Assembly: GCA_004020315.1 (NCBI GenBank)
Contig: SAQG01000013.1
Coordinates: forward strand, 1 to 64,000
Length of the DNA stretch: 64,000 bases
DNA from: Mesorhizobium sp.
Lineage (GTDB): Bacteria > Pseudomonadota > Alphaproteobacteria > Rhizobiales > Rhizobiaceae
Reading direction: 5' to 3'
The translations under genes were made by a program, and so were the position numbers. The stretch's first letter is position 1; every line of letters begins with the position of its first letter. The notes beneath the pieces were generated by a model that saw nothing but the letters and a program-made list of their open reading frames with translations, was not told the DNA's origin and did no database searches. Shown here in pieces: positions 17,889 through 26,814 of this stretch.

Positions 17889-18920
17889 GTGCGGTCCACC
17901 CTGACAGACATAGCCCGGGAAGCCGGCGTTTCAGCCGCCACGGTCGACCGTGTGCTCAACAACCGCGCCGGGGTCAGAGCGCGCACCCGCGAAGTCGTGC
18001 TGGAGACCGCGCAGCGGCTTGGTTACATCGCTGAAAATTCGGACAGCCCGACCCCGCGCAACGCGCTGTCCGGCGATGTCATACGGCTTGATTTCGCCCT
18101 GCCCGCCGGCACCAATTCCTTCATCAAGATGCTGCACCGGCACATCGAGGCGCAGGCGCAGTCAAGACCCGACCTCGATGTGCGCGTCGCCACGATCGAA
18201 GGCTTCAATCCGGACCGGCTTGCCCGCCTGTTGCAGGAATTGCGCGGCCAGACGCAAGGTGTCGGCGTCATCGCACTCGACCATCCGACGGTCCGCGAGG
18301 CGATCCGCTCCCTGTCGGCCAGCGACGTCAAGGTCGTCACCATCGCATCCGACATCCTGCATGTGCCGAGGATTGCCTATATCGGCATCGACAACCGCGC
18401 CGCCGGCCGGCTCGCCGGCTATCTGCTCAATCGCTTCATGGGCGCGGAGCGTCCGGGCAAGGTCGCGCTGTTCGCCGGCTCGCTCTCCTATCGCGGCCAC
18501 GAGGAGCGCGAGATGGGGTTCCGCCACATATTGACGGAAGACTCGCCCAACCTGCAGATCGTCGAGATGCGCGAGATGCTCGACGATCGGGAAAAGGCCT
18601 ATTCGGAGGCCTCCGCTCTGCTGGACCGGCACCCGGACCTGGCCGCCATCTACAATGTCGGCGCCGGCAATACCGGCATCGCCCGCGCGCTCAAGGAGCG
18701 AGGGCGGGCGCTGTCGACCGTGTTTCTCGGCCACGAGGTGACGGAAGGCACCAAGGACCTTTTGCTCGACGGCACGCTCGACGCGGTCATCGACCAGAAC
18801 CCGCGCGTCGAGGCCCGCGAAGCGCTCAACACCTTGACCCACGCGGTCAGGGGCTTGCCCTACGAACTGCACCAGCCGAGGCTGCAGGTGATCTTCAGGG
18901 AAAGCATCCCGGAGATCTGA
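17889..18920 (+). CDS. LacI family transcriptional regulator
   Basis: The 343-residue regulator has an N-terminal LacI helix-turn-helix and hinge (LTDIAREAGVSAATVDRVLN, residues ~4-23) and a C-terminal periplasmic-binding-like ligand domain. The DRVLN hinge variant is common in the rhizobial sugar and inositol regulators of this family. GTG start. It is divergent from the binding-protein gene at 17529 and probably represses that run until the imported sugar or polyol binds. Confidence 0.88.
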   Translation: MRSTLTDIAREAGVSAATVDRVLNNRAGVRARTREVVLETAQRLGYIAENSDSPTPRNALSGDVIRLDFALPAGTNSFIKMLHRHIEAQAQSRPDLDVRVATIEGFNPDRLARLLQELRGQTQGVGVIALDHPTVREAIRSLSASDVKVVTIASDILHVPRIAYIGIDNRAAGRLAGYLLNRFMGAERPGKVALFAGSLSYRGHEEREMGFRHILTEDSPNLQIVEMREMLDDREKAYSEASALLDRHPDLAAIYNVGAGNTGIARALKERGRALSTVFLGHEVTEGTKDLLLDGTLDAVIDQNPRVEAREALNTLTHAVRGLPYELHQPRLQVIFRESIPEI

Positions 18921-18997
18921 ACGAAGGCTCAGGGATATGAGAGGCCGCGCCAGCAAGTGCGGGCTCTCGCGCTCGACGCAGTGCGGGCTGTTGTCTT

Positions 18998-19183
18998 CGG
19001 GCCGAGGGCGACAGGATCGCCTCCGCGTGGCCGACCGGTTCGGTGTTCGGCTGGTTCGCTGCGGAAGCGGCTGCCGCGAGGATCGTTCGCGAACACTGGC
19101 GCAGCACGCTGGGGCTTGGCCGGGACGAGACGCTGGCTGCGGCCTATTGGCGACGTGGCGCGGCTGGACTGATGGCCGGCTAG
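18998..19183 (+). pseudogene. Possible coding remnant, unrecognised
   Basis: Between the regulator and the aconitase X genes, one frame ending at the TAG of 19181-19183 gives a protein-like tail (FGWFAAEAAAARIVREHW, then LGLGRDETLAAAYWRRG). No ATG start is in frame, and other frames are also open because of the high GC content. It may be the 3' remnant of a lost gene. I do not recognise the family, and chance openness remains possible. Confidence 0.22.
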
Positions 19184-19617
19184 ATCCTGCTCACTATCGC
19201 TTGCGCACCCTCGCCGAGGCCGATCGCGATCCGGTCGCCGGAGATAATGCCTGATATGTCGCAGACGACCAGCGGCATGCTGATTTCGTAGAGGAACTCG
19301 GCGACGATGGCGCCGACGGCCAGGATCGGATCGGGCCGCTCCAGGATAATGCCGGCCGGCGCCGTGCCCCGGCGGATCGCCTCGGCCAGAACCGAAGACG
19401 AGGACGACGAGCCGCGCCCGGATGCCATGACCAGGATCTTGCCGGCGACATTATTGCCGAGATCCGGATGCGAATGATCTGTTATGTCGCCGGTCTCGGC
19501 GTCGATCCCGCCCCAGAAGCTGAGCGCTTGCGAAAGTACCAGCGCCGCTCCTTGCGCTTCACCGGCAAGCTGGAAGGTGCCAACTCTGTTCAGGGCTCGA
19601 CTTTCCTGTTCGCTCAC
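19180..19617 (-). CDS. Aconitase X small (swivel, DUF126) subunit
   Basis: The 145-residue protein matches the DUF126/AcnX small subunit: ALSFWGGIDAETGDITD, GKILVMASGRGSSSSSSVLAEA and VCDISGIISGDRIAIG. It is the swivel domain of a hydro-lyase related to aconitase. It starts with GTG inside the stop of the large subunit (GTGA overlap). Longer in-frame extensions upstream are antisense-like and not real. Bacterial AcnX pairs include cis-3-hydroxyproline dehydratase, and archaeal ones act on mevalonate 5-phosphate; the substrate here is not evident. Confidence 0.85.
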   Translation of the reverse strand: MSEQESRALNRVGTFQLAGEAQGAALVLSQALSFWGGIDAETGDITDHSHPDLGNNVAGKILVMASGRGSSSSSSVLAEAIRRGTAPAGIILERPDPILAVGAIVAEFLYEISMPLVVCDISGIISGDRIAIGLGEGAQAIVSRI

Positions 19618-20861
19618 CGCGCGCCTCGCACGACGCGACCGGCAGCGGCCGAGCGAACGCAGTCTTCCATGTCGGCGAACGCCACCGATACGCCGATGTT
19701 GCCGGGCGCGTAATGCGCCCATTTGCCGGAATTGGTCATCGCCACCCCGTCGAGACGTTCCAGAATCGCGGTGACATAGGTGCAGGTATCGGTCACCGGA
19801 ATAAGGTTGAACTCCTCCGCATCGTCCAGTTCGCCCTCGTCCTGAAGCCGCTTCAGCGTCGCGCGTCCGGTGTTGACGTAGATTGGGATCCCTCTGCCCG
19901 GCGCGATTTGGCGCAGCATCGGCAGCAGGCGCATCCACTCGTCATGGGAAAAATGCGGCGTGCCGAGCGACACTGCTGCAAGCGGCGCGCCGTCGGGGAC
20001 GCTCGACAGCTTGGCCAGCGCGTAGTCGATGTCGGCGCGAGAGATCCGGATCGTCGCCTCCGGCGCCATGCCGTGAAATGCCTCGTCGAGCGTCTTTGCT
20101 TCCGGCGTGATGCCGACCGCATGGAACAGCGCCACCGCGCCCGTCGTTGCCGCCGCCGCACCCAGCGCCTTCAGCTGGTCCTCGTCGCGCGGCTGCGGCA
20201 GGCCCGATATCACAGGGATGCGGTCGCCACTCGCTTTTCCGACGATCAGCCCGACGCCGACGAACAGGGCGTCGGCGGCCTCGAAAGAACCGGTCAGCTC
20301 GAACAGGATTTGGCCGCGTCGATTATCGCTCAAATGCAGTCCCCAGGCCGGCGCGCGCCCGGTCATCGCGCAGCACAGGTCGATGAAATCGCCATAGCGG
20401 TTGGTCCGCGCTCCAATCACCGAATTGGCAAAGACGATGGCGTTGGATTCGCCCCAGGCGATCTGCTCGCCGAAAGCCGGGCGAAACCGCGTCTGATAGG
20501 GCGCGCAGGTGAAGGTCGCCTGGCAACCGAGCTCCAGATGCGCCTTCATCAGCCGCCGCGCCGGCGCCTCTTGCGACAGCGGCATCTTCACTAGGCCGGG
20601 ATGGATGAGGTCGAACGAGCCGACATTCAGCGTGGTCGGCACCCGAACGTGGCCACCGCCTTCGACCAGTCTCTCGACGAAATCGAGATTGGCCTGGCCG
20701 TGATAGAGGCAGCCGTCGATATGGGCACCGGCAATATCCAGCAGCTTACGCGCGCCGACCGCCTTCGAAAAGGCGACCAGGATCCTCATCGCCGCGGCCA
20801 CGGCCGGGCCGTGCTCGCCTTGCAGCATCGACTGGTCGCACACACTGAGTTCAAGCGTCAT
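19614..20861 (-). CDS. Aconitase X catalytic (large) subunit
   Basis: The 415-residue protein has the AcnX large-subunit features: MLQGEHGPAVAAAMRIL near the N-terminus, then FTCAPYQTRFRPAFGEQIAWGESNAIVFANSVIGARTNR split over the cluster-binding core, and late Cys-containing segments (CTYVTAILERLDG). It should dehydrate a hydroxy acid or hydroxyamino acid using an iron-sulfur cluster. It lies 66 bp downstream of the ABC ATPase gene in the same direction, linking the dehydratase with the importer and with the PfkB and glycohydrolase genes upstream. Confidence 0.87.
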   Translation of the reverse strand: MTLELSVCDQSMLQGEHGPAVAAAMRILVAFSKAVGARKLLDIAGAHIDGCLYHGQANLDFVERLVEGGGHVRVPTTLNVGSFDLIHPGLVKMPLSQEAPARRLMKAHLELGCQATFTCAPYQTRFRPAFGEQIAWGESNAIVFANSVIGARTNRYGDFIDLCCAMTGRAPAWGLHLSDNRRGQILFELTGSFEAADALFVGVGLIVGKASGDRIPVISGLPQPRDEDQLKALGAAAATTGAVALFHAVGITPEAKTLDEAFHGMAPEATIRISRADIDYALAKLSSVPDGAPLAAVSLGTPHFSHDEWMRLLPMLRQIAPGRGIPIYVNTGRATLKRLQDEGELDDAEEFNLIPVTDTCTYVTAILERLDGVAMTNSGKWAHYAPGNIGVSVAFADMEDCVRSAAAGRVVRGAR

Positions 20862-20927
20862 CGGGTGTTCCGCTTTCCCGCACTATGCTCGACCATGCTC
20901 TCACTGATTGCGGTCCGCCTGGCAAGA

Positions 20928-21995
20928 TCAGTTCCCAGCGATCAGCACCGTACTCTCCGGCGACCAGCGCAGCACCACCTCCTGGCCTTCGGCCAGCTTT
21001 TCCATGCCGGTATTCTGCACGATAACCTTGATGGTCTGGCCGTCGCGATCGACAAAATACGTGCTGTTGTTGCCGGCGAAGATGCGCTTGGAGACCTGCC
21101 CCTTGAGCACATTGCCATTGAGATGATCCGGGCTTCCGGAATCGGCGGCGATGCGGATGCGTTCGGGCCGCACGGCGCAGCTGGCCTTGGTGCCGGCGGC
21201 GAACGACGCGCCAGCCTTGGCGGCGATCGCCGTACCATCGGCCAAACGGATGCCGGTTCCGGTGGTCTCGCCGCGCAATATGTTGGCGTCACCGAGGAAA
21301 GTGGCGGCGAACTCGCTCTTCGGCCTGTCGTAGATGTCCTCGGGCGGCCCTTCCTGCACCAGTCTGCCGCCACGCAGGATGCCGATACGATCGCTCATCG
21401 TCAGCGCCTCTTCCTGGTCGTGGGTGACGAAGATGGTGGTGATGCCGATCTCGCGCTGGATGCGTTTCAGTTCGATCTGCATGTCGATGCGCAGCGCCTT
21501 ATCGAGCGCACCAAGCGGCTCGTCGAGCAAAAGCACGCGCGGCTTGGTGACGATGGCGCGCGCCAGTGCGACGCGCTGGCGCTGGCCGCCGGACAGTTGG
21601 TGCGGCCGGCGGCCACCGAGCTGGCCGAGCTGCACCAGGTCGAGCGCGCGCTGCACCTCGCTGGCTATCGTTGCCTTGGCTTCGCCACGCACCGACAGGC
21701 CGAACGCGACATTGTCGGCCACGCTCATATTGGGAAACAGCGCGTAGTTCTGGAACACCATGCCGATGCGCCGCTTCTCGACCGGCACCCGCTCGACGCT
21801 CTCGCCGCCGATCGCGATGCGGCCGGAATCGGGAAAATCGAAGCCCGCGATCTGCCGCAGCAGCGTGGTCTTGCCGCTGCCCGAGGGCCCAAGCAGCGCA
21901 TAGAAACCGCCGTCGGCGAAATCGATGGAGACGTCGTCCAGCGCCTTGTGCGCGCCGAAACTGCGTGACAAATTCGATACCTGCACGCCGGCCAT
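20928..21995 (-). CDS. Polyamine/Fe3+-type ABC transporter ATPase (PotA-like)
   Basis: The 355-residue ATPase has canonical Walker A (GPSGSGKTT), signature LSGGQRQ and Walker B LLLDEPLGALD. A C-terminal TOBE domain follows. This is the PotA/FbpC family. The start at 21995 overlaps the permease stop by one base (TAATG); a longer frame reaching 22649 is a shadow of the permease. It belongs with the two permeases and the binding protein upstream. Confidence 0.9.
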   Translation of the reverse strand: MAGVQVSNLSRSFGAHKALDDVSIDFADGGFYALLGPSGSGKTTLLRQIAGFDFPDSGRIAIGGESVERVPVEKRRIGMVFQNYALFPNMSVADNVAFGLSVRGEAKATIASEVQRALDLVQLGQLGGRRPHQLSGGQRQRVALARAIVTKPRVLLLDEPLGALDKALRIDMQIELKRIQREIGITTIFVTHDQEEALTMSDRIGILRGGRLVQEGPPEDIYDRPKSEFAATFLGDANILRGETTGTGIRLADGTAIAAKAGASFAAGTKASCAVRPERIRIAADSGSPDHLNGNVLKGQVSKRIFAGNNSTYFVDRDGQTIKVIVQNTGMEKLAEGQEVVLRWSPESTVLIAGN

Positions 21996-22783
21996 TATTT
22001 CTCTCCGCCGAATTTGAAGAACCGTGCCGTGAGCAGCATCAGCGCCATCGAGACGACGATGATGATCGTCGAGACGGCATTGATCTCCGGCGTAAAACCC
22101 TTGCGGATCGCGGCGTAGATTTCGACCGGCAGCGTCGTCTGGCCCGGCGTCGACAGGAAGTAGGACACCACGAACTGGTCGAATGACACAGCAAAGGCGA
22201 ACAGCCCGCCGGCGATGACGCCCGGCATGATCCAGGGCAGCGTCACGCGCCGCGTCACCTGCCACTGGTTGGCGCCGAGCGAACGCGCCGCCTCTTCCAG
22301 TTCCGGCGCAAAGGTCTGCAGCCGGGCCGAGACGACGACGATGACATAGGGCAGCGCCAGCGCCACATGGCCGAGCAGGATGGCAAACAGACCACGCCCG
22401 ATGCCGACGCCGAAGAAGAAGATCAGCATTGCCGTGCCGGTGATCAGCCACGGAATTGCGATCGGCGGAAACAGTAGTGCTTGCAGGAATTTCTTGCCGC
22501 GAAATTCGTAGCGATAGAGCGCCAGCGACGCCGCCGTGCCGAGCGCGGTGCAGATGATGGTGGTGATCATGGCGATCTTGACGCTGTTCCAGGTTGCGGA
22601 GATCAGCTGGTCGTTCTGCCGCAGCCAAGCGTACCACTCCGTCGTCCATTCAAACGGCAACTGATAGAAGGGCGAGACGTTGAACGACATCAGCGCCATG
22701 ATGATGATCGGGAGGTAGAGGAAGGCGAGCAGCAGCCAGATATAGAGGCGCCCAAGCCATTCCAGGATACGGGTCGTCGCCAT
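21995..22783 (-). CDS. ABC transporter permease (PotC-like)
   Basis: The 262-residue protein has about six helices and the EAA loop ELEEAARSLGANQWQVTRRVTLP of the PotC/PotI family. It is joined by an ATGA overlap to the PotB-like permease upstream and a 1-base overlap to the ATPase gene downstream, so the whole importer is translated as one unit. Confidence 0.9.
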   Translation of the reverse strand: MATTRILEWLGRLYIWLLLAFLYLPIIIMALMSFNVSPFYQLPFEWTTEWYAWLRQNDQLISATWNSVKIAMITTIICTALGTAASLALYRYEFRGKKFLQALLFPPIAIPWLITGTAMLIFFFGVGIGRGLFAILLGHVALALPYVIVVVSARLQTFAPELEEAARSLGANQWQVTRRVTLPWIMPGVIAGGLFAFAVSFDQFVVSYFLSTPGQTTLPVEIYAAIRKGFTPEINAVSTIIIVVSMALMLLTARFFKFGGEK

Positions 22784-23652
22784 CACGCGGCCCTCTTCAG
22801 CACCGGCGACGCCAATGCCAGGATGACCAGCACGACGGCCAGCAAGATAAAGGACAAGGCCGCGCCGAGCGGCCAGTTGAACACGGCCACGAACTGATCC
22901 TCGATGACCGTGCCATAGAATGTGCCGGTGCGGCCGCCGAGGATGCGCGGCTCCATGAAAGACCCGACGACGGGTACGAAGATCAGCGCTGCCCCCGCCA
23001 CCAGCCCCGGCATGGACAGTGGGATGATCACCCGTTTCAGCATTTGCAGCCGCGAGGCACCGAGTGAGCGCCCTGCCTCGATCAGCGAGTCGTCGATCGC
23101 CTGCAGCGTGAGGTAGCAGGTCAGCACCATGTAGGGCACATAGGAGTGCACCAGCCCGATGATGACGGCCGGATAGGAGTACATCAGGTCGATGTTGATC
23201 TTGAACGGCAGCACGGCATTGAGCGCGGTGTCGAGAATGCCGCCTTCGCGCAGCACCATGGCCCAGGAGAAGATACGCACCAGCCCGTTGCTCCAGAAAG
23301 GCAGGATGACGAGCAGGAAGATCGCCTCGCGGCTGCGCCCCTTCAGCACCTTGGCCAGCACATAGGCCGCGGGATAGCCGATGACGACGCACCACAGCGT
23401 CACCTCGAGGCCGAGCCTGAGCGAGGCCAGAAGCAGCGTGAGATAGAGCCCCTGCGAGAAGAAGGTGGCGTAGTTTTCCAGCGTGAAGAACCATGCCTTC
23501 CCCGACAGCGGCAGCTCGGTCATGAAGGAGAAGAAGACCATAGCCGACAGCGGCAGGAAGATCGCCACCGTCAGCCAGAGGTAAGCGGGCAGAAGCAAGG
23601 GCAAAGCCGATCGCAATCCGCTCCTCGAACCGGTCGCGACCTGTCCAGCCAT
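22783..23652 (-). CDS. ABC transporter permease (PotB-like)
   Basis: The 289-residue membrane protein carries the PotB-family EAA loop DSLIEAGRSLGASRLQMLKR and about six helices. GGGGAGAGG lies upstream of the ATG at 23652, which supports this start over the longer frame. It is the first permease after the binding protein gene. Confidence 0.9.
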   Translation of the reverse strand: MAGQVATGSRSGLRSALPLLLPAYLWLTVAIFLPLSAMVFFSFMTELPLSGKAWFFTLENYATFFSQGLYLTLLLASLRLGLEVTLWCVVIGYPAAYVLAKVLKGRSREAIFLLVILPFWSNGLVRIFSWAMVLREGGILDTALNAVLPFKINIDLMYSYPAVIIGLVHSYVPYMVLTCYLTLQAIDDSLIEAGRSLGASRLQMLKRVIIPLSMPGLVAGAALIFVPVVGSFMEPRILGGRTGTFYGTVIEDQFVAVFNWPLGAALSFILLAVVLVILALASPVLKRAA

Positions 23653-23678
23653 ATGCCTCTCCCCGAAAAATCTGCCCG

Positions 23679-24740
23679 TTACTTCACGTTGACTTTGAGC
23701 TCTTGCCACAGCGCCAGATAAGCCTCGCGCTGCGCATCGGTGATCGGCGCCTGGAACTGGATGCGCTTGGCCACCGCGGGGTCGCCCATTACCTTGCGGT
23801 TGAAGGCATCTTCGGGAAGGGCTGCGACCGCCTTGGTGTTGGCCGAGACCGGCGCGCCGACCTTGGTGACCCATTCGACGTAGAAGCCGGGATCGATCAT
23901 GTAGTTGATGAAGGCCTCGGCGCCGGCGACATTCTTGGAACCGACCGGAATGGAAAAGGCGTCGAGCCAGGCGACAGCGCCTTCCTGCGGGATGACCAGC
24001 GAGACCGGCAGCTTGAAATGCGTCTTGGCGCGGTCGGCCGAGCCGCTCCAGTAGGTGCCGATGTTGATCTGGTTGGAGGCGACCATCTGGTTCCAGTCGT
24101 TTTCCGAGCTCCAGAATGTCTTGATCTGCGGGATCAGCGAGGTCAGCTTCGCCTTGACCGCTTCCATGTCCTTGATGTCGTTGATGTTCTGGCCGGTGGC
24201 AATGGCGCCGAACTGAACCGCTTCGACGGCATCATCGCGAATGGTGACGCGGCCCTTGTGGGCGGGATCCCACATTTCGGCGATACTCGTCGGCGGCGTC
24301 TCGAAGGCCTTTTCGTTGATGGCGAGCGCGGTCAAGCCCCACACCCATGGCACGCCATAGACCTTGCCATCGCGGGCGAGCATCGGCGAGTTTGCCTTGT
24401 CCGGGCTGATATCGGCATAGTTGGGAATCTTCGAGACATCGATCGGCTGGATCAGTTTTTCCGCCATCGCCTGGTTATTGAAGGCGGCGTTGATCATGAC
24501 GACGTCGTAGAGGCCGGGATTGGTCCTGAGCTTGGTCAGCATTTCTTGTTCGGAATTGAAGAAATCGTTGACGACCTTGTTGCCGGTCGCCTTCTCGAAG
24601 GCGGCGATGGCCCAGGGCTCGTCGGCGCCGTAGCCCTTCCAGTTGAGCACATGGACCTCGTCGGCCCTGGCGGTCAGCGTAAGTGCCGAAGCGAATACGG
24701 CGGTTGCCGTCAGAAAAGCAGTCAGTTTGGGCATGCACAT
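23679..24740 (-). CDS. Periplasmic binding protein (PotD/PotF-like)
   Basis: The 353-residue protein has a signal peptide (MCMPKLTAFLTATAVFASAL, cleaved near TARA) and the PotD-type start of the mature chain, VHVLNWKGYGADEPWAI. It resembles extracellular binding proteins type 1 of the spermidine/putrescine class, but in this class the name often does not match the ligand. GAGAGGAAC precedes the ATG at 24740, while an ATG 15 nt upstream has no site. The neighbouring glycohydrolase and PfkB genes argue for a ribosylated or glycosylated ligand more than a polyamine. Confidence 0.85.
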   Translation of the reverse strand: MCMPKLTAFLTATAVFASALTLTARADEVHVLNWKGYGADEPWAIAAFEKATGNKVVNDFFNSEQEMLTKLRTNPGLYDVVMINAAFNNQAMAEKLIQPIDVSKIPNYADISPDKANSPMLARDGKVYGVPWVWGLTALAINEKAFETPPTSIAEMWDPAHKGRVTIRDDAVEAVQFGAIATGQNINDIKDMEAVKAKLTSLIPQIKTFWSSENDWNQMVASNQINIGTYWSGSADRAKTHFKLPVSLVIPQEGAVAWLDAFSIPVGSKNVAGAEAFINYMIDPGFYVEWVTKVGAPVSANTKAVAALPEDAFNRKVMGDPAVAKRIQFQAPITDAQREAYLALWQELKVNVK

Positions 24741-24796
24741 GTTCGTTCCTCTCATTGTTTTGCCCGATTGGCTGGGCTTGTTACGTCATTTAGCTG

Positions 24797-25771
24797 TCAG
24801 AAATGGGCCTCTTGCTTCCGGCCGTGCACGGTCGTCAGTCGATCGTCATGGCTGAGGAATGTCTGGATCTCCTGGTCGGTCGGCGCCGACGACCCGCCAT
24901 GGCGGGTGACCGAGAGCGCCGCCGCCGCATTGGCGTAGCGCGCCGCTTCGAAGGGCGGCACCCCGCGCGACAATGCGCTGACGAAGGCGCCGATATGGGT
25001 GTCGCCGGCGCCGTTGGTATCGACGGCGGCGACCTTGAAGCCGGGTATGGCCTTGGCACCTCCGTCGGCCAGCCGCACGAAGCAGCCTATTGCCCCAGCG
25101 CGGATGATGACGCCCTCGGCGCCCGGGCAGTGATTGGAAAGAAGCCGGGCAGCAATGGCCTCGACATTGCCCGGGCCGGCGATCTCGGCCGCTTCCATTG
25201 TGTTGCAGCTCAGCCAGCCCGTGCGCGCTAACACCCGGTCGAGAATGGTGCGCGGAATGTCCGATACAACGGGCGTCGGATCGAAGACGAAGGGAATCTC
25301 CGCCGGCTGCGCCTCGATCCAGTCGGCCAGCGCGTCGCGGCTCCCGACATAGCTCAGCGTGTAGCCGGAGGCGAACACCCAATCCTCCGGCGCAACCCGG
25401 ACGGGCGCCATCATGTCAAGGCTGAGCACACTCTCGGCGCCAGGCCATGACACGAAGGTGCGCTCGGCGTCGCCGCTGATCATGGCGACGCAATTACCGC
25501 TATCCATCAAAGGCGACGGGCGCGTCAGCGTTTCGATGCCTTCGGTGGCAAAAGCGGCGCGCAGGAAGTCGCCATTCGGTCCGCTGCCGAGCTGGCCGCC
25601 GAAGACGACCCTCATGCCGGTGCGGCTGGCCGCGACCATCATGTTGAAGCCGCCGCCGGCGACCTTGGCAAAGCTCGATGCGGTCTTTTCGGTGCCGGGC
25701 GCCGGCAAGGCGTCGATGCGGTAGACATAGTCGACCACCGCGCTGCCGATATGGACGAGCCGCCCGCTCAT
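24797..25771 (-). CDS. PfkB family carbohydrate or nucleoside kinase
   Basis: The 324-residue protein is a ribokinase-fold kinase. It has the N-terminal glycine pair region (GGGFNMMVAASRTG) and the C-terminal catalytic motif DTNGAGDTHIGAF, where the Asp of GAGD is the catalytic base. Its start overlaps the stop of the glycohydrolase gene (ATGA). It probably phosphorylates the sugar or nucleoside released by that enzyme. Confidence 0.87.
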   Translation of the reverse strand: MSGRLVHIGSAVVDYVYRIDALPAPGTEKTASSFAKVAGGGFNMMVAASRTGMRVVFGGQLGSGPNGDFLRAAFATEGIETLTRPSPLMDSGNCVAMISGDAERTFVSWPGAESVLSLDMMAPVRVAPEDWVFASGYTLSYVGSRDALADWIEAQPAEIPFVFDPTPVVSDIPRTILDRVLARTGWLSCNTMEAAEIAGPGNVEAIAARLLSNHCPGAEGVIIRAGAIGCFVRLADGGAKAIPGFKVAAVDTNGAGDTHIGAFVSALSRGVPPFEAARYANAAAALSVTRHGGSSAPTDQEIQTFLSHDDRLTTVHGRKQEAHF

Positions 25772-26811
25772 GCCGCCGCATCCTTGCCTGAACCGCGTTT
25801 CGCTATCCGCACCGCGACCAGATCGGCGGCGAGCCCGCGCACCTGCGCAATGTCGAGCCCTTTGAGCCGGGCGATGTGTTCCCGTGGCAATCGGGAAAAG
25901 CCGGCGCAGGCGCCTGCCATGCCGGCGGCAATAGCGCCGATCGTGTCGGTGTCGCCGCCGAGGTTGGCGCTGATGACGGCCGCCTGCCAGGGATCGCCGT
26001 TGGCGATTTCCAGCACCGCGAAGGCTGCCGGAATTGATTCCTGGCTGGCGACGCCGGTGCCGACCAGATCGACGATCAGCCGGATGCCGTCAGTGACAGC
26101 CTTGCCGCGAACAAGACCCCTCGCCCAGTCGATCCGCGCGGCAATGTCGCCGCCGGTGACCCAGTGCCCGAGCGCCGCCCCTTGCTTTGCCGCCACAACC
26201 GCGCGGTCTAAAGCGGTCCGCCAGTCGCCGCCGGCAATGCCGCAACTGACCGCGGCGGCAACGGCTGCGGCAGAGGCAATCGCGATTGAAGTGTTGTGCG
26301 TCGCGCGGCAGGTTTCCGCCACCTTGGCGACCAGCGCGTCGAGCGGCTCCAGCGGCGTTATGATGCCGACCGGCGCGATGCGCATGGCAGCGCCATTGGT
26401 GTCGCCGCTCCGCCCCGCCTCCTCGGCCGGCACGCCTTCATTGATGGCGTCGATGGCGCGCTTGGTCGAAGGTCCGAGCAGATCGTAGCTGCCGCGCGCC
26501 TTGACCTCGCGCTCCCAGTCGAGCAGCGCGTTGACCCAGCGCGTGTGATCGAAGCGATCGCCTGAAACAGCCAGGATGCGGCCGAGCAGCAGCGCCTGTT
26601 CAGTGTCGTCGGTAACAGTGCCCGCGGCCAAGCCTTTCGACACCGGATGGTCGGCGACGGGCGCAACGAAATCCTCGACATGGCCGTAGAGCTCGGCGAT
26701 GCGGGCCGGCGACAGCAGCTGCGTCGGCATGCCGAGCGCATCGCCCAGCGCACCGCCGATAAGTGCACCCATCGCCCGGTCGATCGCCTCGGCCAAAGCC
26801 ATGTCCGGCAT
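25768..26811 (-). CDS. ADP-ribosylglycohydrolase (DraG/ARH) family protein
   Basis: The 347-residue protein has the di-magnesium binding motifs of the ARH family: GTVTDDTE (64-71) and GGDTDTIGA near residue 287. Members hydrolyse N- or O-glycosidic bonds to ADP-ribose or related ribosides. In this operon, next to a PfkB kinase and an importer, a catabolic role on an imported riboside is more likely than regulation of protein ADP-ribosylation. It begins 3 bp after the regulator gene stop. Confidence 0.87.
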   Translation of the reverse strand: MPDMALAEAIDRAMGALIGGALGDALGMPTQLLSPARIAELYGHVEDFVAPVADHPVSKGLAAGTVTDDTEQALLLGRILAVSGDRFDHTRWVNALLDWEREVKARGSYDLLGPSTKRAIDAINEGVPAEEAGRSGDTNGAAMRIAPVGIITPLEPLDALVAKVAETCRATHNTSIAIASAAAVAAAVSCGIAGGDWRTALDRAVVAAKQGAALGHWVTGGDIAARIDWARGLVRGKAVTDGIRLIVDLVGTGVASQESIPAAFAVLEIANGDPWQAAVISANLGGDTDTIGAIAAGMAGACAGFSRLPREHIARLKGLDIAQVRGLAADLVAVRIAKRGSGKDAAA

Positions 26812-26814
26812 GGG

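Noticed and set aside
18895..19107. A 70-codon minus-strand frame after the LacI-type gene.
   Set aside because: It overlaps the regulator's 3' end, is Ala/Pro/Arg-rich and has no ribosome site.
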